The notes under the pieces: generated by a model
Databases searched by the model: none
What the model was told of the DNA's origin: nothing
The model's input: only the letters and a program-made list of their open reading frames with translations
Program-made: the position numbers and the translations under genes
Assembly (NCBI GenBank): GCA_028023455.1
Contig: JAQFVV010012405.1
Span: 250,001 to 314,000 of the forward strand
DNA length: 64,000 nt
Source of the DNA: Epiperipatus broadwayi
Lineage: Eukaryota; Onychophora; Udeonychophora; Euonychophora; Peripatidae
Reading direction: 5' to 3'
Part shown: piece after piece, positions 24,080-36,354 of the stretch
How the letters are laid out: each line of letters begins with the position of its first letter
Numbering within the stretch: the first letter of the stretch is position 1

Positions 24080-27000
24080 AATCCTCAATAATAAAATTAA
24101 CAATACTTCAATCATTATTGATTCACTGCATAATGAATGTCTCTCCAAATGTACAATTTCTCTGATCTCTAGTATTTCATTTTCACATTACACCAGTCTA
24201 CTTTCTTATTTTATCAATCCATTTTACATGAGGTCTCTTTCTAGGTCTTTTCCAGTCTCATGAGATCCAGTTTAAAATATCCATCCATTAACATCTCTTT
24301 TAATCCAGCTCTACTTCAGTCTATTAATTCTTTCAATCAGTAATAATTGTTTGTTTTCTCACCCATATATTTCATTTTTGATCCATTCTTGTTATTCCTA
24401 ACATACATTTCTCCATACTTTGTTAATTAGGCTGAAGTTTTGTATTAGTTTATTAGTCTGAAGTTTTGTATTAGTTTATTAGTCTGAAGTTTTGTATTAG
24501 TTTATTAATCTGAAGTTTTGTATTAGTTTTCTGTTAAATGTCCAAAACTCAGAACTGTAAATAATAATTGGTAAGTCAAATTTATTAAAAACATTCAATT
24601 TCAAACACATAGGCATATTTCCTTTTAATATTAAGTTATTTCTACTAAGGACACTCCATCCAAATTTAATTCTATGATTAATTTCATCCATTATATTTTT
24701 GTCTTTATTAATATTATGAGAAAGCTATTTCTACTTGGTAATTTTTTTTAATTCATGAGTATCAATTTTTTTTTTTTTCTTTTGAGAAAATCCATTAAAC
24801 ATTATTTTAGTCTTTTTAGCATTTATCTTTAGTCCTACTTTCTTAACTTCATTTGATAACTCTTTTAGAATTTCATTAAATTCTGAAGCAGTATTTGCAA
24901 AACTAACCATATCATCTGTCGAGTGGTTATCACAGTTGCCTTACAAGCAGTTGTCCTGGGTTCACGGGTTTGCTTCCTGGTCGATGCTTTGACACATGAA
25001 AAAAAAAAAAAAATCTAGATGATTTAAATAATCTCCATTTACTTTTTTTCTTCTTAACTTTGCACGCTCTTAATTTTACATATTTGTAAGTGCAAGCTAT
25101 ATATAAGTCATGTGACATCTGACTTGTTATTATTACTAATATTTTAATCCATGAAATATTTTTTTATAAAATGGATGTAAAGAGGTTTTGGAGATATGGA
25201 ATCACTCTGATGCAAATCCATTTTAACTTGAATCTACTTAGTATTATTATGTAATCTAATCATAGGTGTTGCATTTTGATAATAACTTGATGATCCAATG
25301 CTCTAATCACTGTAGAAATGCTTATAAAATTAACTGTCTTTTTTAAGGTAAAAATATAAAACATAATGGTATGTTATAATGCTTGATCTTTTCTATAACT
25401 TCTCTTAATATTTGGGTGTGATGCACAATGCCAAAACCACTTTTAAATTCAGTTTTTTTTTTTTTTTTGCTTAGTTAAAACTCAACGTTTGCTATAGATG
25501 AGTTGTAATTATCTTGATAAAATTTTTTGTACTAAACTTATAAAAAGACTGATAGATTTATAATTTGTAATGTCTTGTTTATGACCTTTTTAAAAATATC
25601 AATATTATTGCTGCATTCTTCCAATCATTTGGTATATTTTTATAATTTAAACATTTAATATAACTTTTTCATTAATTTTTCTTATTTTTTCGCCATTTTT
25701 TTTTTTAAAAAAAAATTGATTATAGTTCATCATTATCTGGTGCCTTTTCTTTCTACATTATTGCATGTTTTATTTCTTCATTTAAAATGCTGAACAATTG
25801 AGAAGAGATAGTAATTATAGAGGATACTTTATTTTCTTGTCCATTATTGCTATATAATGTTTCATAGAACTCTTACATACATTTCATGGAATCATTTCAT
25901 TTTTGAGAAATAGCCTTATTTAAACAATAATTTTTTTTTTTTTTTTTTTACCAATATCAAGGTTATTTTATATTTTGAAACTTTTATTCTCTTTTACAGT
26001 TTTCATTGCTAATTCAGAATTATATTTTCTTATATCATTATTAACTCTTTTTCATAACATTTTACAAAACTCTAGATATTCTATTTCTTCTAAAGAATTC
26101 ATAATTATATTTTCTTATATCATTATTAATTCTTTTTCATATCATTTTATAAAACTCTAGATATTCAATTATTTTTAATGGATCATTTTTACATACTTTT
26201 ATAATCCTTCTTTTCTTTATACAATGACTTGTCTCAATAGAAAATTTACTGGTAAATTGCTGTTTTTTTTTTTTTGTACCAGTTATTTTTGTTGTATTTT
26301 TAATAGTTTATAAGTTATCATTCTGTTGATTTCATTCAGATTTAAACTATTTTCAAAAAAATTTAAGATTTTTAAATAATTTATAAGTTCTAATGTAAAT
26401 TTATAGGAATGTTTCTTAAGATTAGGAATATCAACTATGAATATTGTTTTTATTAATAATGTTTGTCTTTCTAGTTTTGCATTAACATGTATGTTATAGC
26501 TCACTAATTGATAATTACTTCCTGTGTGAATTTCTTAAAAACTTTATAATCTTGAAATCCATGTATTCTGTTAGTCAAAATGTAATTAAATTTTACTGTA
26601 TTTTCATGTAAAAACTTCCATGTCTATTTCTGTATAGCATTTTTCTTAAAGAAAGAATTCATTATATACAGTTTTTCTGCAAACTTATCAAGCCTGACTT
26701 TTCTCTCATTTCTAACACCATAACTAAAATAGTCACAGCACTTTGATACTTTAATCACTCACCAATTCTAGTAACAAAGTTTAACATGCAGTGTTAAAAT
26801 TGTTGTTTGGTTTGATCAAAAGCTTTTTGCATATACAAATCCTCTACATCTGCATCATTATGTGAACTTGTTCTGACGTAAACAAAAATGATCTGCATTT
26901 GGTATCTTCCATCAAGTTGAATAACTAATGTTGCTACTCTATCAATATCCACAATATTGTTCATCCAGTGTTATTTACAATAAATCCCACTCTACTTGTA

Positions 27001-27240
27001 CTTTCAATATTTGTGCCTTTGTTGTTAAGCATGTTCACGTTTTAAATCAATTGTCTCTTTATCTTTCCTGATAACTTCACAAAGTTCAATTATGTCCTTT
27101 TTAATATTATATAGTACTTCTTGCAAACCTTCACTTAAAAGTGACTTGAATCTGTAATTACCTAAATGAAAAGTCATCATTGAATGGCCACCTGAATTGT
27201 AATCAAGGACTTGTATCATCTACCACTTTCATCTTCCTAC
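24080..27240 (-). mobile_element. decayed RTE LINE, second copy
   Basis: The minus strand is collinear with the RTE at 16020-18880 over its whole length, with many stops and indels. Recognisable pieces from 5' to 3' are: MMTFHLGNYRFKSLLSEG and DIIELCEVIRKDKETIDLK (27025-27219), NVNAKLERQ-type endonuclease/RT linker sequence (26283-26504), and EINHRIKFGWSVLSRNNLIL (24497-24691). The final part, with the WSWAGH-type region, is largely lost (about 24080-24350). It extends about 80 bp further 5' than the younger copy. A SINE interrupts the RT motif C region at 24919-25010. A triplicated ~29-bp unit (attagtctgaagttttgt and variants, 24420-24530) is a local expansion. Confidence 0.8.
24919..25010 (+). 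mobile_element. tRNA-Val-like SINE inserted in the RTE copy
   Basis: Comparison with the intact RTE shows a clean 92-bp insertion between catcatctg and aaatcta. The insert begins tcGAGTGGTTATCAC (pol III A-box-like, matching the D arm of tRNA-Val). Next is a 5-bp anticodon stem (two wobble pairs) with loop CTTACAA, giving anticodon TAC (Val). Then come a degraded GGTTCA.. B-box region, a short unrelated segment and a poly-A tail of about 15. The 5' end of the tRNA is missing. No clear target-site duplication was seen. The inference is a very short tRNA-derived SINE mobilised by an A-tail-recognising LINE. Confidence 0.6.
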
Positions 27241-28679
27241 CAATGTCTTAACTGATAATGTTATAGCATCCTGGATAAAAAGGACCATAATATAGTTTTG
27301 TCAATCATGATTGTAGATATCTATTTTTAAAAAAATATTGACACACACAAAATTTGTTCTGTCTTCTATGAAATTCAGTTGATATTTTGGTTAAGAACTA
27401 CCAACCAATTGAAAAGAAAGACTATGGTGTTTCTTGATCTAAATTCTGAAGTAAAAATCTAATAAACTCACCACATCAGTGTTCATATATTATATAAATA
27501 ATTATATCATAATAACAGCTGCCATGACAGTGAATGTATTGAGTAGACATTAGGAATTTGATAACTGTATTACCTTATAAAACATTCTGATTCTAAAAAT
27601 AATAATAATAATACTCCTTTACAAATTTCACAAACAAAAAATGAGAAATATATATAAAAAAAATACTTACTTTTTTTGTTAACAATAATATGTTACATTA
27701 CCTTTTGATGACACTAAAACAACTTATTACATTTTTTATCCCTGTTTGTAGATTAACAAAATAATTGATAATAAAAATATTATGAATGTAAATAAATCTA
27801 GATGGAAATGTTTCATATATGATAATAATGATTCTTTAAAATGTATGATAAATGAACTTGCTTATACTGCTGATTTCTAAAATAATAATGATGATGTTTA
27901 TAATGACTAGAATATGACTAAACTATCTTTCATATTATTTTACAATCTAATGATATTATTCTAAAAATTCATTTGAGAAAAAAATAAGCCAAAAATCAGT
28001 AGCATATATTCCAATTAAAACCTCCCAAACTCATCCACATTTTGTTTGATATATGTCGTAGATAAACAAGATGTGAAGCGGTCAATCTAAGTTCGATCCG
28101 AGCTTCATGAGATCCCACTTTTAGCCTACTTCAAACCCTATCACTAACAGTGAATTTCCAAACGTAATGGGGCTTTATACGTTCAATACACGCTAGTTTC
28201 GATTAAAACAGAGTATTATTTAAACATTTCTTAAAACCAATTATTTTATATTTAAACTAACTAATATTATTAATAACTTCATGATAAAATTAATCATGAA
28301 AATATATATAATTGGGTGGATTGTACATATATATTTATGAATATTTAAATATATAGATATTCGTTATAAAGTTTCATTACATTGGAATGTTTTAATTTTA
28401 CTTTTACCAGTTCTTCAAATTTCTGTGATTAAAAGGTACATTCTTTCGATAAGCTTTCACATCGCCCTTTCCCAAAGACAATGGGGAATTTTTATTAATT
28501 AGTGAAAATGATAATTTAAAATGTAAGGCCAGTTCTTAATTAAAATTGTTTACTCAGATTTACAAATTCATTTTCTAAATAGAAAATGAATTCAAAGTTA
28601 ATAGATTTGAAAGTCTTATCGGAGGAATGGATTAGAAATCAATTAATAAAAATCTTAACTTGTAAAAATTTTAAAAACT
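27241..28679. other. unassigned stretch
   Basis: Mostly AT-rich and non-coding. The segment 28060-28200 is more complex and includes gttcgatcc (B-box-like) without an A box. Around 28430-28500 there is another complex patch with ACAATGG and TTAATTAG cores that could be conserved non-coding DNA. No function is assigned. Confidence 0.35.
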
Positions 28680-29120
28680 TTAGCCTGACGGCATCAGTCA
28701 GAATTGGCGGGAAACTGCAGGACAGGTATAAATAGCCCAGGAAAGTTTCAAGAAGAGAGAAATCATTACTTTTTAGAAGATTTGCTACCCTGAAGCAACA
28801 TCACTTTAAATTATGAATTTTTATAGTCTTTTCAGCATGCTGCTTGGCTAACTTTGGAGATCCGATTTCAGGATCCCAGAGTTCCCATAAAATCTTCAAA
28901 ATGTAGCTGCAAATTAGAACTTTTCCATACCAATTGTGAGCTGTCAAAATCTTAAGGAAACCAACCCACAAATTCTAGCCATCAGAATTAAATATGCACC
29001 TACGTTCATCTCCTAAACCCAACCGGGCTCTGCCATGTAAATTAAGGAACAAACCATGGAAGGACTGGTAATATCTTTATTTTCTGAACCACAACTTTCT
29101 GGCCAGTTTCTGAACTTTAC
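28680..29120 (+). promoter_or_regulatory. promoter-like or LTR-like block with TATA box
   Basis: A 440-bp island of much lower AT bias carries GGTATAAATAGCCC (TATA box at 28727-28735) followed by a purine-rich segment (agaagagag). The text is complex but not open. The layout resembles the U3/R part of an LTR retrotransposon or a pol II promoter. No paired copy, primer-binding site or coding region was found nearby. Confidence 0.25.
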
Positions 29121-31338
29121 TTTAAATCACATTTTAAGTTAACTACTGTTAAAATTTCTTCTTACTTTATAATGTCTTAATTTGTGTTGTAATTCTCTAT
29201 TTTTATCTCTAATCTTTAAATTAATATTTTGTTAACTTTTCTCTTATGATGGAGGTTCGTTTTAACTAATTTTATTATATGTATTTATTTGAATGATTAT
29301 TAATATCATTTATTTTTGATTATATGCCAATAATACTTCAACTCAATAATAATCTCTTTTGTTAAATTTGCCTCATTAAAATAATATAGTATTAAATTTT
29401 ATAGTTTAATTAGTGCCCACTAAAACTAAATATGGTTCTACTAATTATCGAGTTGAAAGATTTATTAAATGTTTCCTATTTTACCAAATGGCTAATAATG
29501 ATTATTAGCCCATTTTATAACCTATGCTCCCGGCTATTTTATTTGAGTTCACAAATTTATTTATTCATATTGATAATATTAAAATGTTTTGCTAAAGGTT
29601 GATAAAGGAAATTAAATCAATATATTCTAATTTAAATTTCGTACTTTATATTAATATTCAGGGAGGGCATGATTTTTAGGGTATGATTAGTATAATTTTA
29701 TAAATGTGTTTAAGCACTTTTATTCCAAACAAGTTTGATTTTAATCTGACATGATCAGGTCATTATATGAAGCATTCTTATGTAATTTGGGCTTTCTTAA
29801 TTAAATATGATAATCATTGAATCATCACCATTCTGAATGTTGCTAACGCGAGCCACCTCCTGCTTCGTAGGCTTGTCACATTGGTGATCTTATCATTACT
29901 TTAAATATATAGGAAGAAATCACTTCCTCCCTCACTCGTTATTATAGTGGAACACCAAAGGTTCACGGCTGTGACCCAACCTTGCTCCACTGATTCTTTA
30001 TAGGGCAGAAAAGACTTGTAGAATACAAGCTGCCCTTCTACTTCTTAAATCACCGACAAGCCATTCTAATTCATATTTGTTTTACTGCTCGTAATTTGTT
30101 AGTACCATTTATTCCTCAGTTCCAATAAAGCCCCACTCTTATGCTTATAAATCATAATGAATTGATTTTATTAAAATCAAACAACCTCATATACATCTAT
30201 AGTTTTAAATAAGTAAAGTTATGCCCTAAATACTTATCATGCTTTTCATGAATTGATCTATGGATGTGTAAAAATGAATCTCACATTTTTTTAAAATTAG
30301 AATGTAGCCTCTTTCCAAATAAAATACCTTTATTTACCTTTGTATACTTATCGGGGCATAGACATATATTTCTCCCATAATTGCGTATTAATTATTGGCA
30401 TATGAGCACAACTGCCATTACTTATTGAAAATTGTAATTCACACTCCAAAGACTAGAGGTAATATATCATGCTAATCATAAGCACGTGAACAAACATTTA
30501 TTTATTATTATTAAATATTTTATATAACATATTTGGTTTTGACTTTCTTCATTATTTATTATTTTAATATTCATGCTTGCTGTCTATATTGGCAACCCAA
30601 ACATACATATATGAATTTACATAAAAATATCCGTAGTCATTTTATTATATGCTAGCTAGAGTCAGATCAGGCGTCTCAGAAATCATCATCCATTGAGCTA
30701 GTTCCTTGGCACATAGTTAGGTGCCATCAACATGTGTTATCCATTGATTTGATCTGAGCTCGTGAGTTGGATTTGAATTCAGTTTGATCTTGGATTTAAA
30801 TTCTTTGGTTTAACTGGGTTTGAATCCAACTTCTTGTTTAGGTTGTTGGGTATAGCATCTGTTGACCAGTACAGATGGTAACAATTGTTGTGAGGTTCTG
30901 ATATTTTTGATAATTTTAAATTGGTTGAATTTTTAAAAATAACTTAATCAACAAAACAAAAAGCTATTTTGATGTGACTAGTTTTCTTATTTGTTAAATA
31001 CTTTGCAAAAGAACATGAGGATTATATCACAAAACTTGATTTAAAAAATACAGATTTTTTTTGCATCAGAAAGAGGTTTAATCTCCTGAATTTAGGTAAA
31101 AGTACACAAAAAATGATAAATTGTACATAAAATGATATTATTTATTTTAAAAATGGACAAGGAAATTACAATTAATGTTTTGTAAAATATTTCTGCCGTC
31201 TCATAGATAGTAGAAATTTCAAATAAAAAATAAGATAATAATAACAAATATTTTTTTTACAATTAATGCCTTATTAGGAATTTTATACATTCAATGTTTC
31301 ATTCACTTTTCAAACCAGTCAACTGATTATTACAAAAA
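29121..31338. other. unassigned stretch with complex patches
   Basis: AT-rich DNA is interrupted by more complex text at 29830-30150 (for example taacgcgagccacctcctgc) and 30650-30890. The latter repeats ggattTgaattc-like words three times (about 30770-30835). A 9-bp inverted match ggggcttta / taaagcccc links 28168 and 30126, which may be coincidental. No coding sequence or RNA gene was recognised. Confidence 0.35.
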
Positions 31339-32545
31339 GACCCCGTAGCAAAAAAAATTTTGGACATAGCATGCACCATCTCTTGGTCAATTTTGGTCAC
31401 AATTTCTTCATTTTAGGCTTATTTGATAGGAAATTCAAATTTTAAAATTGTAGTTCTAAAATTATATTTTTTAAAAAAAATCAATTTTCTTTACATGCCT
31501 ATTGATGCATAGGTGTGCCTTTTTCTCTGATTGGATACCTATCAAATCTGGAAATGTCTTCTAGGTGTGTTTCTAAATGACAGATTCAGAAACGAAAACG
31601 AATTCGTACATGTTCGTAATTGATTTTGATGTAAATAATTATATTTATTGTAAATTTTTATGTTCACAAATAAGATAATATAGTGCTCTATCAAAATATA
31701 AAGTTTGACTCGGAAAATTTTAAATATTACAAGAAAAATACATTTGGAGAAATAATCCATAACAAAAAACAATTATCGCTACAGACCATAATCAGGCATT
31801 TCTAAACTAAAAATTCAGAATTGAAAATGAAATGTAGTACGCTTTCATATTTTGAAGTAAATAATTATATCTATAATGATTTTTCATTAATTTATACAAA
31901 TATAAAGTTTGATTCCAAAAATGTTAAATATTACAAGAAAAATAAGCGCGGACAAAATCATCTTTCTTCAAGTCTTTCTTCACGCTAACGATTGCACAGA
32001 GGTCGGCTCAAAATAATAATGACAGAAATCAAAATTAAAGATTTTACGTGTTCGTAATTGATTTTGTAGTAAATAATTACATCTATTGTCATTTTTTACA
32101 TTCATAAATAAGATTTGATGTTATTTTATGGAAATATAAAGTTTGATTTGGAAAATTTTAAATTTTACGAGAAAAATAAGCATGCTGGAAATAAAAAGAG
32201 AATTACATGACAGCTGGTGAACTGAATAACGCGACACAATCATTGGTTGGAATATAATTCTTTTGTTTTACTGCTAGCTATTTTTTACACATTTTTCTTA
32301 TATTTTTCTACAGTTATTAATATTATTTTTAATTTTTCGTTACATTTAATCAATTTGAATCTAAAATTATTCAATTTTTAGAAGCTGAATTAAAAAAATT
32401 CTGTGTATTTTAGATTAATATTTTAACAATAGAAACCGGCTGGAAATGAAACGGACGAATCATATTGTTCTCAAATTTAAATTGTGGACCAATAAAAAAT
32501 TAGACAAAGATTAAAAAGTTAAAAGAATCAGTTAAAGGGTTAAAC
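31339..32545 (+). repeat. left inverted-repeat arm with three tandem units
   Basis: The sequence matches the reverse complement of 40588-41594. The outer part is unique (tggtcaattttggtcacaat, the ...ggcttatttgataggaa region). Three degenerate units of about 215-230 bp follow, starting near 31577, 31806 and 32021. Each holds gtaaataattaYatctatt, then atataaagtttgaYt and aaaYattacRagaaaaata. The inner part runs to gaatcagttaaagggttaaa at about 32545. Confidence 0.75.
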
Positions 32546-33099
32546 ATACATAAAGGCTTTTTTTAAAAAATGCTTTTATTAATTTTGAAAAATCTGTTTG
32601 TTTGATCGTTAACTTTTGATCTTTTTCAAATTAGAATAAAATTTAAAATCAAGACTTAATATATTTAAATTCAATAGAATTGCTTGAAAATTGACATATA
32701 ACTAAGTTATATCACTCTAATTCATTTAAAACACATCTTTTCAATATGTCAACTAGTTTGATAGATATGATACACGGGTCTGGAAAAATATGAAAAATAT
32801 TCAATAGTTTTACATTTTGCAGTTTACAATTTATTCTTAAAATTTTCATTTGTTTTAAATAATGGTCACAAGAGGGCATTTTAATTTTTTTCTTTCAATT
32901 TAATATTTTTTGAAACCATTTTAAACTCTTAATGTATATATATATAATTATATATAACCATTAGAAACTAGTCAACACTTAGACAATCCCAATATAGATA
33001 ACAATCAAGAATTTCAAACTGTTGTCAAGGCAACCTCTGTTTAGCAATAGAAGTGGAATCCCACCTCTATTAATGGCCCTATATATTTCTATTTAAAAT

Positions 33100-33255
33100 T
33101 TATTATTTTTATTTTAAAACAATTGTTTTTCTTTCCCAAAAATTGTAAACTAGAAAAATTACATCATTTAAAACAATTCCGAAGAGTTAAAAAAAAATGG
33201 AATTTTTTTTAGCATTTTTTAAAAAACAACTGTTTTAAAATAAAAATTAATCTAT
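33100..33255. repeat. small inverted repeat inside the foldback interior
   Basis: Arms tttttattttaaaacaattg and, inverted, tttttattttaaaacagttg flank about 110 bp. The size and AT-rich termini resemble a MITE. No coding capacity. Confidence 0.45.
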
Positions 33256-33542
33256 CAATTGAAATTATAAACTTAGTTACTGCTTTATTATACATATGTA
33301 ATTATGTAGACATACTAAATATAATGTATACATTAAGAATATAAAATAGAAATTCATATAACGTTAAAAGCATATACATATTAACTTACTGCAGAAATAT
33401 CTAATGACTTACATATACTATGTGTGGTATTAATTTGAAGTAAAATTATATGTATTAATTGAAGTTCATTTACAATATATACACATGTATTATTATGCAC
33501 ATATGCTAAATATGATATATACATACATTTTAACTTCTAGCA

Positions 33543-33589
33543 GATATATATATATATATATATATCAACTATACATATATATATATATA
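33543..33589. repeat. (AT)n tract at the 3' junction of PLE-A
   Basis: Two AT-dinucleotide runs (33543-33565 and about 33571-33588) abut the 3' end of the Penelope-like element, marking its probable insertion site. Confidence 0.8.
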
Positions 33590-33599
33590 AACAAAAAAA

Positions 33600-33635
33600 G
33601 ACATATATTTCAACCAGAGGACTGGTTTTCATCAG
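33600..33635 (-). ncRNA. hammerhead-like motif, downstream pseudo-LTR of PLE-A
   Basis: The minus strand reads CTGATGA, one A, a hairpin AACCAG-TCCT-CTGGTT (6 bp, perfect), then GAAA, then TATAT and GTC. This has the invariant CUGANGA and GAAA boxes of a hammerhead in correct spacing and a possible minimal, palindromic stem III ending in the GUC triplet. Stem I is not convincing: the sequence before CTGATGA is pyrimidine-rich and does not pair with the T-run after GTC. So the fold is only partly supported. Hammerheads in PLE pseudo-LTRs are established; here it would set the 5' end of the transcript. Confidence 0.5.
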
Positions 33636-34143
33636 AAAGAAAAAATATACAGTAAAATGGCGATAATCAAAAATTACAGATTTGATAAAAGATTAAAAAT
33701 TTAACAACCCCCCCCCCCTGATTGGTCACAAAATCTAACACAGAATATCTGCCCAATCAATGACAAAATTCAAACAAAAAAAGAAAAAAACTACATTTCC
33801 TACTAATCAAGCTTAAATTCTATTTAAATTGAAATAAATAAAAAATAAATAAATAAATAAAAAATGCAAAATTAAAATATACATATGTGTATACATACAA
33901 AAATTATACTATGCTCACATATAAAAAATAGCTGTGCTCACATTAATATTCATTAAAAACTAAAATACTTAAACATTTTAATCAAAAATTATAGTTAGTG
34001 CAAAGTACAATAATTTATAATAATTAATTATTTATCTATATACCAATTAAACACAGATATTAAACATCCATATAACCGATCTTTACGTAAAAAAATCTCA
34101 TATAAGAAAATTTTCACCTAAAAAACTCACATATAAAAATCAT

Positions 34144-36354
34144 TTAGGAGACCAGGTAACCCAGAGATGTAATAGTTCCAGTGTTTAAATTCAATCCATG
34201 TGGTTCTAAGGTCTTGAATTTAAAAATAAAAAAACTCTTCTTTTGTTTCCTTTTCCTTGTAGAAGAAAAACCTTCCTGAAGAATTACTACTCTTAAATCA
34301 TCAATTGAATGATTCGGTAAGTTAAAATGTTTTGAAACTGGTCTATCTTTATTCTTATGCAAAATGTCAAATCTATGATTAGTCATTCTGACATGTAAAC
34401 TATTTGCTGACTCACCTATATACTGGTTTAAACATCTATTACACTCTATCAAATATATCAAATTAACACTTTTACATGTAACATAATTAGGAATATACCA
34501 TTTAAAATTATGATTCTTAGTACTAAAGACTACTTTTGTCACAACAATATGTTTACATGTAAAACATCTTTTATCCTCACATGGAGAACATCCTTTTTCC
34601 TGTACAGAACTACTTATAAAATTTGTTTTGACAAGTATTTCTTTAAGGGATCTATGTTTTCGATATACAATCTTAGGTGGATCAGAAAAAATAGATTTTA
34701 AATAATCTGTGGATGGTAATATGTTAAAATGTTTCACCAATATCTGGTTAATATTAGGTAAATCTCTATTAAAAGTAAGAACCAATGGTGGAACATCCAA
34801 TTGTTTTTTACTCTTTTTAGATAAAAGAAGTTTCTTTCTATCAATTAAAGAAGATCTCCTTACTGCATTACCCAACAATGTCTTAGGATACCTCATATTG
34901 ACCAATCTATTATATAAAATACTATTATTTTGTTGAAGAAATTTCTCATCATTACAAATCCTCTTCATTCTTAAAACTTGACTATAAGGAATATTAGCCT
35001 TTAAATGTTTAGGATGGTTACTATTAAAATGTAGATAGCGGGTATTATCAGTTGGTTTCCTATATACAGTAGTAGTAAGAACTCTATTAGTGTAAATAAC
35101 TTCAACATCTAGAAAATGAGCAATTGATTTTGAAAAATTCATTGTGAAATTAATATTTTTATTAAAATTATTTAAATAACTTAAAAAATTATGAAGTTCA
35201 ACTCCATTATGTGGCCATATCATGAAAATGTCATCTATATATCTAAGCCAAGTATGAGGTTTCAGCCTAGCATTATCAAGTATAGAGGATTCTAGTTTTG
35301 ACATAAAAATATTCGCATAACTTGGTGCCATCTTTGTACCCATTGCAGTACCTTGTTTCTGTAAATAGTGTCTAGAATCAAAAGTAAAAAAAATATTTCT
35401 TAAAACCAAATATATTAATTCAACCATAGTAGTAATAAGACCATGATCATACTTTCTATCTTGTAAAGCACATTTAATAGCCTCAACTCCATCATCATGA
35501 GGTATATTTGTGTATAGTGATACAATATCCAAAGTAACCAAAAAACAATCATCTGGTAATTCAGATTTAATATTTTCTAACACACAAAGAAAATGAGTAG
35601 TATCTTTAACATAAGAATTAAATGATGGTGGAATAAATTTAATAACATTATCAACATATGCTGAAATATTTTCTGTAGGACTACCAATACTAGCTACAAT
35701 AGGTCTGCCTGGACAACCTGGTTTATGAATCTTTGGCAAAATATAAAAACTACTAGGATGAATTTTGGTTGGAACTAAAAAGTTATATATATTATTATTT
35801 ATAAGACCCCTAGCTCTCATATCTTTTAAACTAACAAGTATACCCTTGAATAATGAATTAACAGTGGTTAGTGAAATAGGCTCATAAAAAATTTTATCAT
35901 CTAAAAGATCCAGAGCTTTTTTAACATAATTATCTTTATTCATAATTACTATTGATCCACCTTTGTCAGCTGGTTTTATAATAATATCCTGTCTTTTCAC
36001 TAAATTGCATAATGCATTCATCTCTTTCAATGTTAAATTACTCTTATACTTACTATGTTGTTTAAGTCTAATTTCATTAATAATATCCTGATATACATTA
36101 TCACTGTACATATCTAATAACACATTCCTTTGATGTGGCAGTGTCCAATCAGATTGTAATTTCCCAATAGTATCACATTCTTGGTTTCCAAAAAATTCTC
36201 TTAATCTAAGTCTCCTTGAAAAATTATCTAAATCCTGATGAATTTTAAATTCATTTTTTTGATAAAATGACTGAACTGTAGGGCAAAAAGATAAACCTTT
36301 ATTTAAGAGTGAACATTCTGCCTCACTAAGATTAATGTTAGTTAGATTAATCAC
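34144..36354 (-). CDS. Penelope-like reverse transcriptase with GIY-YIG endonuclease
   Basis: 736 codons are open. The GTG at 36354 is only where the frame becomes usable; true translation began further upstream. In order: ECSLLNKGLSFCPT, KPADKGGSIVIMNKDNY, KIHKPGCPGRPIV, LDIVSLYTNIP (motif A, about residue 275), QGTAMGTKMAPSYAN (motif B), RYIDDIFMIW (motif C, YIDD, about 371) and AHFLDVEV. TTTVYRKPTDNTRYLHFNS is the usual PLE post-catalytic block. A Cys cluster C-x-P-C...C-x2-C (GCSPCEDKRCFTC) comes next. The GIY-YIG domain follows: LIYLIECNRCLNQYIGES (about 638), R and H further on, and LPNHSIDD. The catalytic Asp pair and GIY-YIG residues are intact. Endonuclease placement at the C-terminus is canonical, unlike N-terminal Naiad types. 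The protein copies RNA into DNA at nicked targets. Confidence 0.9.
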   Translation of the reverse strand: MINLTNINLSEAECSLLNKGLSFCPTVQSFYQKNEFKIHQDLDNFSRRLRLREFFGNQECDTIGKLQSDWTLPHQRNVLLDMYSDNVYQDIINEIRLKQHSKYKSNLTLKEMNALCNLVKRQDIIIKPADKGGSIVIMNKDNYVKKALDLLDDKIFYEPISLTTVNSLFKGILVSLKDMRARGLINNNIYNFLVPTKIHPSSFYILPKIHKPGCPGRPIVASIGSPTENISAYVDNVIKFIPPSFNSYVKDTTHFLCVLENIKSELPDDCFLVTLDIVSLYTNIPHDDGVEAIKCALQDRKYDHGLITTMVELIYLVLRNIFFTFDSRHYLQKQGTAMGTKMAPSYANIFMSKLESSILDNARLKPHTWLRYIDDIFMIWPHNGVELHNFLSYLNNFNKNINFTMNFSKSIAHFLDVEVIYTNRVLTTTVYRKPTDNTRYLHFNSNHPKHLKANIPYSQVLRMKRICNDEKFLQQNNSILYNRLVNMRYPKTLLGNAVRRSSLIDRKKLLLSKKSKKQLDVPPLVLTFNRDLPNINQILVKHFNILPSTDYLKSIFSDPPKIVYRKHRSLKEILVKTNFISSSVQEKGCSPCEDKRCFTCKHIVVTKVVFSTKNHNFKWYIPNYVTCKSVNLIYLIECNRCLNQYIGESANSLHVRMTNHRFDILHKNKDRPVSKHFNLPNHSIDDLRVVILQEGFSSTRKRKQKKSFFIFKFKTLEPHGLNLNTGTITSLGYLVS

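Noticed and set aside
28085-28105. gttcgatcc resembling a tRNA B box
   Set aside because: No A box or foldable tRNA upstream; a single 9-bp match is expected by chance in 64 kb.
34510-34936. + strand frames opposite the PLE-A reverse transcriptase (also 39502-39729)
   Set aside because: Antisense shadows conserved only because the sense strand is duplicated.
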